A stretch of 21,074 nucleotides of DNA from NCBI GenBank assembly GCA_034698045.1, contig JAQGAU010001156.1, positions 1 through 21,074 of the forward strand. Reading direction: 5' to 3'. Within the stretch, counting starts at the first letter, position 1. Every line of letters starts with the position of its first letter. Below the pieces are notes generated by a model. It searched no databases and was not told the origin of the DNA. It saw nothing but the letters and a program-made list of their open reading frames with translations. Source of the DNA: Paramacrobiotus richtersi (taxonomy: Eukaryota > Tardigrada > Eutardigrada > Parachela > Macrobiotidae). Shown in pieces: positions 1-8,969 of the stretch. Made by a program: the position numbers and the translations under genes.

Positions 1-335
1 TACACACTATACCGTCTGTCGGTAGATAGCTGTAAATTCATAATTAATTATTAATAAATTAATAATAATAAACTTATAATAATAATAAATTTATAATAAT
101 AAATTAATGATAATAAAGAATAATACTATAATAATAAACTAATAATAAATTAATACTAACAAACAAATATTAATAAATAAATATTAGTCAATTAAAAATA
201 ATAAATCAATAATAATGAATTTATATTAATGAATTTATAATAATAAATAAATGAAAATAAATTAATAATAATATATATTTTTACTAACAATAAATAATTA
301 ATAATAAATAATAATAATAAATAAATATAAATAAG
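1..335. repeat. A/T-only low-complexity tract (TAA/TAAT-rich)
   Basis: From about position 35 to 335 the sequence is almost entirely A and T. It is made of irregular runs of AATAAT, TTAATAA and ATAATAAA, with very few C or G. This is a degenerate microsatellite-like tract. It has no open frame of note and no gene signal. It could be a nucleosome-poor or unpairing region, but nothing in the sequence shows a function. Confidence 0.9.
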
Positions 336-492
336 GCTGAAAATATCAATAAAGGTTTGTCTGCTCAGTCAAAGGTATGTGACCATGTGTAACGGACAGT
401 GGCCACGTATCCGCGCAAGCCCAGTACAACACTGACTGTGGTCGGGTAAACTGCGCAGTATCGGACAATCGCCTGTACATGCATGCTCCATG
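336..492. other. Unique sequence without recognised gene
   Basis: The base composition returns to mixed immediately after the A/T tract. No open frame, RNA gene or repeat could be supported up to the hairpin repeat that starts near 493. Confidence 0.5.
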
Positions 493-872
493 CATTCACC
501 CATGCGGTGGAAAAGCCACCGCGTAAACAACTCAGCGTGTGGACAAGAACACGTTAGGCCAAAAAATTAACAAAAAATGCCAACACATAGCGCCATGTAC
601 TGTATCTTCTGCTATGCCAGACCAGTCTGCGGCAGGTGTTGCATACAAACAGGATATCTAGCCCCCCGTAGCGCATGTAAAGCACCATTTTCAGATCACT
701 TTCGGCAACATTTTAAACTGTAAAATACAATTATTCTAAACTTTTTAGTCGTTCTAAATTAAGCAAGAACATTAAACGTTTTCACTGTGCCATATGTTTG
801 AGGATATTTGCATTTTCAAACAAGGCAGGGAGCGCGAACCATTGCGGTGGAGCTTCCACCGCATGGGTAATG
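493..872. repeat. Inverted pair of GCGGTGG/CCACCGC hairpins (possible small TIR element)
   Basis: At 504-522 a 7-bp stem GCGGTGG/CCACCGC closes a 5-nt loop. At 844-862 the same stem recurs, and an inner A-T pair lengthens it. The flanks show that the second is an inverted copy of the first: the left reads CATTCACCCATGCGGTGG, and the reverse complement of the right reads CATTACCCATGCGGTGG. The two units (about 493-522 and 844-872) therefore behave like terminal inverted repeats that each fold into a hairpin, around 320 bp of unrecognised sequence. A small non-autonomous DNA element is one reading. Two related protein-binding sites are another. Confidence 0.45.
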
Positions 873-2079
873 ACGGGTTAACTCGTTCCACAGATTCGTC
901 ATCAGATATCCATAGTTGCGCTCACTGCAGACCGTTGTTCCGTCGGTAACCGTCGTTCCCACAACTTCCACGGCGCAGGGGTATTCACAATAACTATAGG
1001 TAAGTGCACTCGCTGTTGGCGGGTACTAAATGACCGAAGCGAGGAAATGGCGGGCACGACATGACTCATGGTGTACAGTGTGGGTTACTGGAGTCGCCGA
1101 AGGTGACCGGAATTTCGGATTTTGCAAATCCAGTAAATCAGTAAAGGGGTATGTCCTGTGATATGAATCGGTTTCACCTGAAAACGATTGATATTACAAA
1201 AGCAGGTTACAGATCCGTTCGAAACTGCTCGCAATAAAAGGCAACCGGTAAACTCTGTTCAAGATACAGTATGCTGACAGAACGGACAAAACAGACAGTT
1301 TTGCTGACTACAGAGGACACGCTCTCTACTATTATCGTATCACAGAATACTTCCGGTACCGTGATCGACTGGACGGACAAAAAAGCATTTGCATTGAATA
1401 CAGAGGGCCTTTGGTCTGCCCCGACCAACGGGACAGACAAAATATCCAGTTTTGTAGAACATAGAGGACGCGCGCTCTATTTTTGTGTTTAGATGTATTA
1501 TTTATTTATTGTGGTATTTATTACGCAATTCCTGCCAACTTCTACATGATTCTATGTTGTACATGGTGCTATGAACACTTAGCGATCTAGCAGCTCCCGA
1601 ACTGAATAATACAGTATGTCCTGAGAATACACGACAGTTCGCACTATATCAAAACGTCTTAAGATCTCGTTATAATCGCGCCCGTCGCTTTGGGCGTTGA
1701 TCTTCGCACATTCTATCGAAACAATCACACGAGGAGACGGCATATATTACGGTGTCATCATGTGAAATTAAGGTACATACACGTACGGTTCTTCGGGAAC
1801 TTTTGGTCAGCCTTGTTTTGTGCGTACTGTGTCTACCCACCGAGAACATCAAACGGTCCCGGTTTGACCAATCAGGCGCAAGTACGGAACGGCCACACGG
1901 TCCGTGGACGCATGACTTCCGTGTTATGTTGATTATATTTCCGAGTACTCGGTTTTTTGCCTGCCGGCTGTACGTAACATACCCGAGTGAAGGAGAGTGA
2001 GCACGAGTTAGGACACGAGTGTACAACCCCAGTCCACCTTTTTATTTTGTAGTACCCACAGTTGTTCTCTGCGTATCGT
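873..2079. other. Unique sequence without recognised gene; weak triplicated motif at 1277-1485
   Basis: No coding region could be supported. The open frames here are short, lie on both strands and resemble no family. Three related segments begin near 1277, 1368 and 1430. Each has GGACAAA or GGACAGACAAA, then AGTTTTG or a similar string, then a shared ACAGAGG/CATAGAGG core, and in two of them a CGCTCTCTA/GCGCTCTAT ending. This looks like a decayed tandem repeat. The short open frame over it (1271-1492) is probably incidental. Confidence 0.4.
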
Positions 2080-2545
2080 AACGGTATTCTACGGTATCCT
2101 ACGGTATCCCACGGTATCCTACGCTATCCTACGGTATCCCACTGTATCCCACTGTATCCTACGGTATCCTACGCTATCGTACGGTATCCTACGGTATCCC
2201 ACTGTATCCTACGGTATCCTACGGTATTCTACGGTATCCTACGGTATCCTACGGTATCCAACGATATCCTACGCTATCGTACGGTATCCTACGGTATCCC
2301 ACTGTATCCTACGGTATCCTACGCTATCCCACGGTATCCTACGCTATCGTACGGTATCCTACGGTATCCCACTGTATCCTACTGCATCCTGTGGCATCGC
2401 ACGGTATCCTACGGTATCACATTGTATCCTGTGGTGTCGCGTTATATCCTGCGGTATCGCCGACTGTCGTACGTATGTATGAAAGTGTCGCAGTGTATCC
2501 TACAGCATCGCAGTGTATCGCACTGTCTTACGGTATCGCACTGAA
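2080..2545 (+). repeat. 10-bp minisatellite array A (TACGGTATCC units)
   Basis: About 45 head-to-tail copies of a 10-bp unit are present, consensus TACGGTATCC, with frequent variants CACTGTATCC, TACGCTATCG and TACGGTATCG. Register is kept almost perfectly from about 2086 to 2400, then the units degrade toward 2545 (ATCGCAGTG, TCTTACGG). The unit has no stop codon in any of the three plus frames. The array therefore shows a 160-residue open frame with a 10-residue (30-bp) periodicity of Tyr-Pro-Thr-Val-Ser type, which follows from the repeat and is not evidence of a protein. There are no unique spacers, so it is not a CRISPR array. Confidence 0.93.
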
Positions 2546-3659
2546 TCTCACTGCACCCTAAGTTATCATGATGTAACATCCGAACCTTTTAGTATCTTCC
2601 GTATCTTACTGTATTGTTGACATATCATCCCACTGTTGTTAACCAGATCCTGCGTGGATCTCCGTTTTTATGTATTGCACAGAGGATAGGCTGTGTTATA
2701 TACTGTAATGTCCTAAACCGTATTATAAAGTTGTCTAAGCTATTAAAAATGTGTGGGACTCATCCGTGCCTCGATTACCATAATTATCAAGATAATAATA
2801 TTATAGGTCTACACATAATTATTTTACTGTACTGGTGCTGCTGCTCGTAATTTGCACGTTCATTGCCATTGAATTGAACTTTTCGAGCCTTGGTTGTTAG
2901 TTTCGTGATATCGATTTACCACTGGGATCAGTTGCGCCAATATTTTTTTAATTTTACTGGCACTTTAGTTGCATAGTAACAAAACCTGGCATTCGCATAA
3001 GCAACGCAATTCGCGACCTATCTTGCAAAAGAGTTCTGTGGCAGGCATTAACAGAGAATGCAGTATGTGCACCTCAATCTTATGAATCACAAATCTTGTT
3101 GTTCCATATCATTCTTGGAATGGCTTATTGAAAATTAGGCTTACTTTCCATTTAATCAAAAGCCCACGATTCAGAAACTCCACCAGATGAGTAAGAGAGC
3201 ACCTGGCCCGAGTCGAAAGGTAACAAACACTGTTTCAACTTCAAAAAGTCTCGTGTTAATCAATCTGCTCTTGAATCCCATTACACGCATCTCAAAAAAG
3301 TACGTAGTAAACTCCCGCCAAGCGAGTGCCACGTGTACCGCCGAGATTACTCGTTTTAATTGAATGGACTAAAAATCAGATTGGGTACCAAAACAAAATA
3401 AATGCTGCGTTTTTAGAATCTTAACACTATTTTCGAGCCTCGATGCATCAAAGTCGTGCAGGTTAACTACGACTCTAAAGCTGACGACGCTGCAAGACAC
3501 CCTTAGGATAGTAGAGAACCCATTGCACTATTAAATAATAACATAGAGATATAGTAACATAATGGAAATAACATAGAGAACAGTGCGACGCTTTGACAAT
3601 ACTAACGAATATAGTGTCTAATGCCGTAGTATAGTATACGGTGCGATACCATTGCAAGA
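2546..3659. other. Unique spacer between the two inverted minisatellite arrays
   Basis: About 1.1 kb of mixed-composition sequence separates array A from array B. No exon with family resemblance, no RNA gene and no transposon end was recognised. Positions 3530-3600 are A/T-rich with a loose repeat of AACATAGAGA. The short open frames on both strands look random. Confidence 0.5.
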
Positions 3660-4317
3660 CCTTAGGATACAGTGTGATACCGTATTGCGCAGTGCGATAC
3701 CGTAGGATAGAGTACGATACCGTAGGGTAAAGTGCGATACCGTCGCATACAGTGCGAGACCATAAGATACAGCGCGATACCGTATGACACAGTGCGATAC
3801 CGTAGGATACAAACCGATACCGTATGATATGGTGCGATACAATAGGATACAGTCCGATACCGTGGGATAAAGTACGATACCGTAGGACACAGTGCGATAC
3901 CGTGGATACAATGAGATACCATAAGATACAGTGCGATACCGTAGGATGTAGTAGGATACCGTAGGATACAGTGCGATACCATGAGATACAGTGCGATACC
4001 GTAGGTTACAGTGCGATACCATAAGATACAGTGCGATACCGTAGGATATAGTAGGATACCGTAGGATACAGTGCGATACCATGAGATACAGTGCGATACC
4101 GTGGGTTACAGTGCGATACCATAAGATACAGTGCGATACTGTAGGACATAGTCCGATACCATAGGATACAGTCCGATACCGTAGGATAGTGTACGATACC
4201 GTAGAATGCAGTACGATACCGTAGGATACAGTGGGATACCATAGGTTACAGTGCGATACCATAGATTACAGTGCTGTACCATAAGATACAGTGCGATACT
4301 GTAGGATACTGTTTATG
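3660..4317 (-). repeat. 10-bp minisatellite array B, inverted relative to array A (20-bp higher-order unit)
   Basis: On the plus strand this reads as alternating 10-mers, CGATACCGTA then GGATACAGTG, repeated about 32 times. The reverse complement is CACTGTATCC followed by TACGGTATCG, the same units as array A, so the two arrays are one family in opposite orientation. Unlike array A, the two variants here alternate regularly, giving a 20-bp higher-order unit. One 9-bp slip near 3901 changes register. The minus strand is open in all frames (up to 214 codons) because the unit lacks stops. Decayed copies continue past 4317 (for example 4377-4405). Confidence 0.93.
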
Positions 4318-5140
4318 GTGCAGTAAGTTACGTTGGATACTATGTTCAAATGGTTGTCCTAAAGCTTTGATTTGTTGGGATACAGTTGTATGGTATCCTA
4401 TGCCAATCGTTCGTGTCCTAAGTCAGGTATTCTATGGAGTGAAGTTCGGGCTGCGCGTGATACACAATACTGTATCTTTTCTGAGTGGAACTGATACGGG
4501 TAAGCGCGACTGTGTCCGGCTTCTAAACGCAACCTATCTTCTCCAGCTCATCATGGCGCACAAACACTGTCGGCGGCCATAGTTCTGCTGCAAGACATTA
4601 GACAGATAATATCAATGAACGTTCGCTGGGCAGTTGCCGCAGACCGTACGTAGTACCATTCAAAACTATTTGTACCGGTGATATCTGGACTCGGTCCAGT
4701 ATACCCATATCGACATCAAGGTGTTAGCAGTTACTGTGCTAACCGTTTCTCGGTAGCGCAGCCGCCACACTGTTCCGTGGGGCTTGACATACCTTTTCTC
4801 ACTAACGAATGTCCCTATTTGGTGCATTTTGCGGAAAGTTGATTCACTGTACAATATATTCGTCGTATAACTTTATGTAAACGGGTAATCCTAAACCATA
4901 AACCTAGTACATATCAACGTCATAGCTGTCAGAGTCACAGCAGAAGCGATTTCTGGCGCGGAACCGAACATCATAGAAACAAACACGAGCTGGAACCCTA
5001 CGGAGAACAGGAAAAACCTTCGCTCAAATAGTGGACACACACCCAGTAACGCACACTCGACAGAATTAATGAAACACCATCAATTAACCGACAGGAACGG
5101 TCTGAGGAAGTCCGCACTTTGCAGACGAAGAGAGAATGCA
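4318..5140. other. Decaying repeat edge and unique sequence; no gene recognised
   Basis: The first 100 bases still contain scattered minisatellite-like words (GGATACTATG, GGGATACAG, GTATGGTATCC). The remainder to 5140 is unique sequence. It lies downstream of the leftward gene at 5141-6670 and may include its 3' untranslated region, but no clear AATAAA signal on the minus strand was seen close to the stop codon. Confidence 0.45.
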
Positions 5141-6670
5141 TTAGAAGCCATTCGCCAGCTGCTCAAACAGATTCGGCGGGGCATATTGGCTCAAATGGTG
5201 CAGGGTCAGGTTTGAGAGTTTGGTTACGTCCAGGGCGGCCAGATCGTTCATGCTCCATTCGTGGTCAAAGTAAGGATTGGTCGTCCGCGGATCCGATATG
5301 GTCATCTCATTCAGCCCCTGCAGAAGAATAAGGCTGCTGCCAAATTCACTTTAAACAACAACCCAGCCGAATACATTACAGTGAGGATATGATAACGATC
5401 CGCCACTGGCAGATGCATCGCCTGTGCAACCCACGCCGCCGCCCGCTGCACATGGCTGAGCGGCACCGGGCTCTCCATGAGTTGATACAGATCCGCATTC
5501 CCGCAGCCGACTGGCAACGAGCCGCTGAAACGTAGTTGAGGAAAGAAATTTTCCACAGTGCATCGGTGTAGGAGTAGACTGCGAAAGCACCCGCCGGTCA
5601 AGCATTCCGCAAAAAACTCCGCTAGGGTGTAAAAGTAGCCATCATAGCCGGTTTGGCAGTAAAAAGCCACGATCAGCACTGGCTGGCTCACAGCGCAGAT
5701 GCCGCTTTCGACACACATGCGCACGAAAGAAACGAGTTCGAACAGGATGTTTGTATTGTCGTGTGTCAGGATGACGGTGCGGGTCTGTCGGGTAAAACAC
5801 TTGAGGATTGAAGCGGCTAACTGGTAGCGGTCAAGGTACTCAGAGCATTTGCAACATAGTTGACAGCAACACCGATGGCATGTGATCCAGATTTCTCCGG
5901 ACACGACCTGGCTGATCAGCGCGTCGATTTACTCTGTACACGGGTGCAACATCTTTCTCACAACGCAAAGCGCTAACGACGGAGCACAGCCGACTCACTA
6001 CTCGACCATTACTCATAGCAACAGATGCTGAGAAACTCACCAGATTGTCTTGACATCGTATGTAATTTCAGCGGGTGCCAAACGGCGCAACTGTTCACTG
6101 TTCGCACTGATCACCGACATGTGATACGAAAGCTTATGGCTGAACGCCTTCCACAACTTTGAACTTATAGGCAACAAATCGCTGAGGTGAGCAGGCAGCG
6201 GACGGAATGACAGCATGCAGAAATCCTTTTTCTTGATTATACGGGACAGGAGATCGGCGGACGAGGGTTGCAGGCGCACCTGCTGATAGTCCAGCAAGTC
6301 GGACGATGCCGCCAACGAGCACCTCCACAAACAGCATCTCTCCAAACATATCCATCGGAATCCGCCCGGTGATCAGTGTGGCAGGAAGCCACATCCAGGG
6401 ACCCTGCGTGTGTGCACGCAGCAGAACCTCAACCTCGAGTCCCGGCTGCAGCTCATCCCGTGAACGGTCGTTTCTGCGGGAGCTGAAGGCTCCATAGCGT
6501 ACCAGCTCCCGCCGCTGATCAGTGCACCCAAAGTCCACGATCAGGCCGTCGGGTTCGGTATCAATGATAGTTCCATGCTGCATCTGTCCGTCGCTTCCCA
6601 TTACGTCGACGCCATTCCAGTTGTCGACCGGAACGCGATAGCCCTGATGCTTGTAACGACAGGAAAACAT
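5141..6670 (-). pseudogene. Tudor-like / F-box-associated-like family protein, 3 exons, with two frame breaks
   Basis: Function is unknown. Translation from 6670 starts MFSCRYKHQ and gives a compact beta-rich module with WNGVDVMGSDG, QHGTIIDTEPDGLIVDFG and a charged turn, then EVEVLLRAHTQGPWMWLPA. A second domain follows, containing VRLQPSSADLL and LWKAFSHKLSYHMSVISA. Two introns fit well: 5973-6040 (68 bp, GTGAGT donor, GTTAG acceptor, phase 2) and 5318-5379 (62 bp, GTAATG donor, TTCTTCTGCAG acceptor, phase 0). Exon 2 carries LAASILKCFTRQTRTVIL and AEFFAECLTGGCFRSLLLHRC, resembling an F-box-associated or leucine-rich body. Exon 3 (5141-5317) ends NLFEQLANGF. The frame changes by one base near 6300, and again near 5840-5870 with no room for a normal intron. 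The N-terminal module is paralogous to the locus at 10453. I recall similar proteins from tardigrades, which is memory and not a search. It is a pseudogene unless both shifts are errors. Confidence 0.6.
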
Positions 6671-7284
6671 TGTCAGCCTCTGCAAAATAGTACAGTTTCT
6701 GTACGCAAAGTACAGAGCGAACAGGAGGACTGAACAACACAAAACGATGGAAGCGCACGATAGGATCAAGAAGACTAGAAATGACTGCCTGCAGTTATTT
6801 ACCAAAGCAGGAAGACAAGAACAAAACAAACCACTAGATGTTTGTCGCGGACAAATCAAATGATGGTTGCTGCGTTGGAAGTACAAACTGGCTCGACTGA
6901 TGCGCACTGAAATGCGTTTTAAGATGCAGCGTGGAAATGCTGTGGTAGTACAGATACAACATGGGCAGAGCGCTGACTTGCCATAGGCATAGGCCGTCAG
7001 TTTATTCATTCAGGACTAACCGATGTGTGACTCACAGGATGGAATTTACGGTTCTTTCTTGGAAAGCACTCGTATATGACATTGAACTTAGATGAACAAA
7101 AATAAACGTAAATGAGCATTCAATTTTAGATCTTGAATCCCTTTGTAATGCTTCCTTTGTTACGGTATGCCGGATTAATAAAGAAGCGAAGTTGATGTGT
7201 CACCTAATTCACCAACAATAACGCAAATTAGATTAGTTTTTTAACTTTGTTTTAAGGAACTATCCGGTTAAACGGATAGTTTTG
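6671..7284. other. Upstream region of the leftward family gene; open frame with a membrane-like stretch
   Basis: The minus-strand frame of the gene at 5141-6670 stays open upstream to an ATG at 7009. It would add 113 residues, including a very hydrophobic run (FLVFLILSCASIVLCCSVLL). The plus-strand paralog starts directly at its Tudor-like module without any such leader, so the start at 6670 is preferred and this region is more likely 5' flank. A small hairpin, ACTATCC/GGATAGT, lies at 7259-7280. Nothing else is recognised. Confidence 0.4.
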
Positions 7285-7865
7285 CTGTTGACGTTGCCAC
7301 TGCACGGGTGTAAACAACAGACAACACCTACATAATGGTTTCGAAAGAGAAAACATGGGACTCCATTGCTATTTTGTCCGTTTGTGGGCACAATGCACGG
7401 TTGTTCCGCAATACGGTCAAAAAATTTTAAACAGAGATTCCGGATTCAAAATCCATGTTTCCATTCAATTTGGCAAAACGATATGTCAACAAATGCGCAT
7501 AAATAAGATGATCATTCTGAACCAGTTTCAGCCGGATCGGACCAGTGTTAAATTCTAAAATGAATTTCAAAAATTTTAAAATTCATTTTAAAATTTTACA
7601 CCGGACCGTTTTGACTGAAATTGGGCTAGAATGATCAGCTCAGTTGTGTGCATTTATTGATACATCGTCCAAACAAATCGGATCGAAACGTGGATTTTCA
7701 AAGCGGGATCTCTGTTTAAACTTTTTGACCGTATTGCGGAACAACCGCTTATTGCGTGCACAAACGGACAAAAGGGCAATGGAGACTGGAGTTCCACCGT
7801 TTCACTTTCAACAGGATTGTATGGGTTCTGTCTCTACTTTACACCCATGCAATGACACTCTTTCG
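7285..7865. repeat. Long imperfect palindrome (fold-back sequence), arms about 280 bp
   Basis: The left arm (about 7285-7565) matches the reverse complement of the right arm (about 7580-7865), with the centre near 7572. The best block is 7398-7423 against 7722-7747, identical over 26 bases and containing TTGTTCCGCAATACGGTC. Other matching blocks are TTTTGTCCGTTTGTG (7373 side), AAACAGAGAT, GATCATTCT, and GCACGGGTGTAAA (7302-7314) against GCATGGGTGTAAA (7838-7850 reversed). The middle is an A/T-rich near-perfect palindrome of AAAATGAATTT and AAATTCATTTT words. A transcript from either strand would form a long hairpin. It could be a fold-back transposon, the product of an inverted duplication, or a source of hairpin small RNAs. 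No protein is encoded. Confidence 0.85.
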
Positions 7866-7911
7866 CGCAAAACCTCCCAAATGAGCCTTAACTACACGAA
7901 TAACCACAGAG

Positions 7912-8260
7912 TGTCACGGCGGTATACGCCGTGGAACGAACAAACACCCGCAGGAGCCGATAAACACTGTTTATTGGTAACTGCACAACACAGCGGCATG
8001 TAAGCCGCAAAGAAAAGAACGAACCCCATCGCATCCATCCGGCCATATGCCAAAATCTATGCCGAACCTAATCGGCAGCGCGTACCGAGAAAGAGAGAGA
8101 ACTAAAACGCAAACGGCGCAGCCGTATGAAAAAACCTATGCGGAATCCAGCTGGGGAATCCCCAGCGCTGATGCACCGATACTCGGAAGGCTGATCGCTG
8201 ATTGGCCGATCCGAGGCGTAGGCCGAGACGTGGGCCGAGCCGTACTCCGCCGTCGTGACA
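7912..8260 (-). repeat. 3' LTR (349 bp)
   Basis: This is the left copy of the repeat. On the minus strand it starts TGTCACGACGGCGGAG and ends ATACCGCCGTGACA. It contains AATAAA (plus strand TTTATT at 7970-7975). Compared with the 5' LTR it lacks 9 nt (near 8016) and 13 nt (near 8049), has one extra C, and differs at scattered single positions. The pair is therefore not a recent insertion. Confidence 0.9.
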
Positions 8261-8269
8261 TCCCCCCTC
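8261..8269 (-). other. Polypurine tract
   Basis: On the minus strand GAGGGGGGA abuts the first base of the 3' LTR. This is the expected position and composition of the plus-strand primer of an LTR element, and it fixes the element's orientation. Confidence 0.8.
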
Positions 8270-8969
8270 AAGGCGCGCACCTCCAGGGCGCAGCGAAGCG
8301 GCCTGAATCCCGAAAGTGACGGGAAGTCGGCGAGGTCCTGCACGAATGCGGGATCTACACGTCGGTATCCCACGGTGCCCCACCAAGTCACCCACGGTGC
8401 TCTCCGGCCCCACGGATGACTGGGGTGCTTGATACATTGAGTGCGGTGTTGACGAACCTTGTTGGGTTACGAAAGTACCACGGCGAGTAATGCCGTGGAT
8501 CTTCGATGCAGCCCGGTCGACCTGCAGCAAAACACAGAAAAACGAATTCCCCCGGAGTCCTCTCCGGCCCACAGAGAAGTTTGATGCACGCAGCGTCTCG
8601 GGACCTCCACGGTGGGAAACTCCGTGGATCTTTGGTCCATCCTGGTAGTCGTCGTCTGTGTTGCTGTTGCAGAGTGATGTACTGGGTTCCTGGGGTCCTC
8701 TCCCGCCCTCAGAAAAATCCGACGTCAATCAGTGATGCGTGCTGACTCCGCAGATGCTGAGTTATGGCTGTCGGTTCTTCATGTGGTTCATGCAGTTCTT
8801 CATCATCTATGGCCTCTCCGGCCTTGCTAACTATTGCCTCAGCCAAGTCCTCTCCGGACAGACCGAGTCTTACGTCGACCAAGCCCCCTCCGGACTGGCC
8901 GAGTACTACCCTAACTTGATCTCTCCGGACCAGCGAAGTTCTTCCCTAACTTGATCCTCTCCGGACCAG
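8270..8969 (-). other. Internal region of LTR element, 3' half, with decayed CTCTCCGG repeats
   Basis: The word CTCTCCGG (or a one-base variant) recurs near 8400, 8561, 8697, 8815, 8851, 8885, 8922, 8956 and again at 9203. Between 8815 and 8960 it is spaced about 35 bp and is followed by GACAGACCGAG, GACTGGCCGAG, GACCAGCGAAG or GACCAGCTAAG. This is a degenerate tandem repeat. Two other words, CCACGGTG and CCGTGGATC, also recur at 8370-8640. No retroviral enzyme domain is visible. A minus-strand open frame here (8102-8728) runs into the LTR and is not recognised. Confidence 0.55.

Noticed and set aside
1207..1492. Opposite-strand open frames of 77 and 73 codons
   Set aside because: They overlap each other, resemble no family and lie over a weak triplicated motif.
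2062..2544. 160-codon open frame over minisatellite array A as a repeat protein gene
   Set aside because: The frame exists because the 10-bp unit lacks stops in all three frames; there is no start context, splice signal or codon bias, and array B gives the same effect on the other strand.
3618..4262. 214-codon minus-strand frame (and nested ones) in array B as a gene
   Set aside because: Same reason: it is a product of the stop-free repeat unit. Several overlapping frames are open at once.
2080..4317. CRISPR array
   Set aside because: The units are 10 bp, directly adjoining with no unique spacers, in a eukaryotic context with spliced genes.
8251..8275. Plus-strand orientation of the LTR element, with the primer site at 8261
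   Set aside because: TCCCCCCTC does not start with TGG and is better read as the complement of a polypurine tract. The minus orientation gives the primer site, polypurine tract and poly(A) signals in their expected places.
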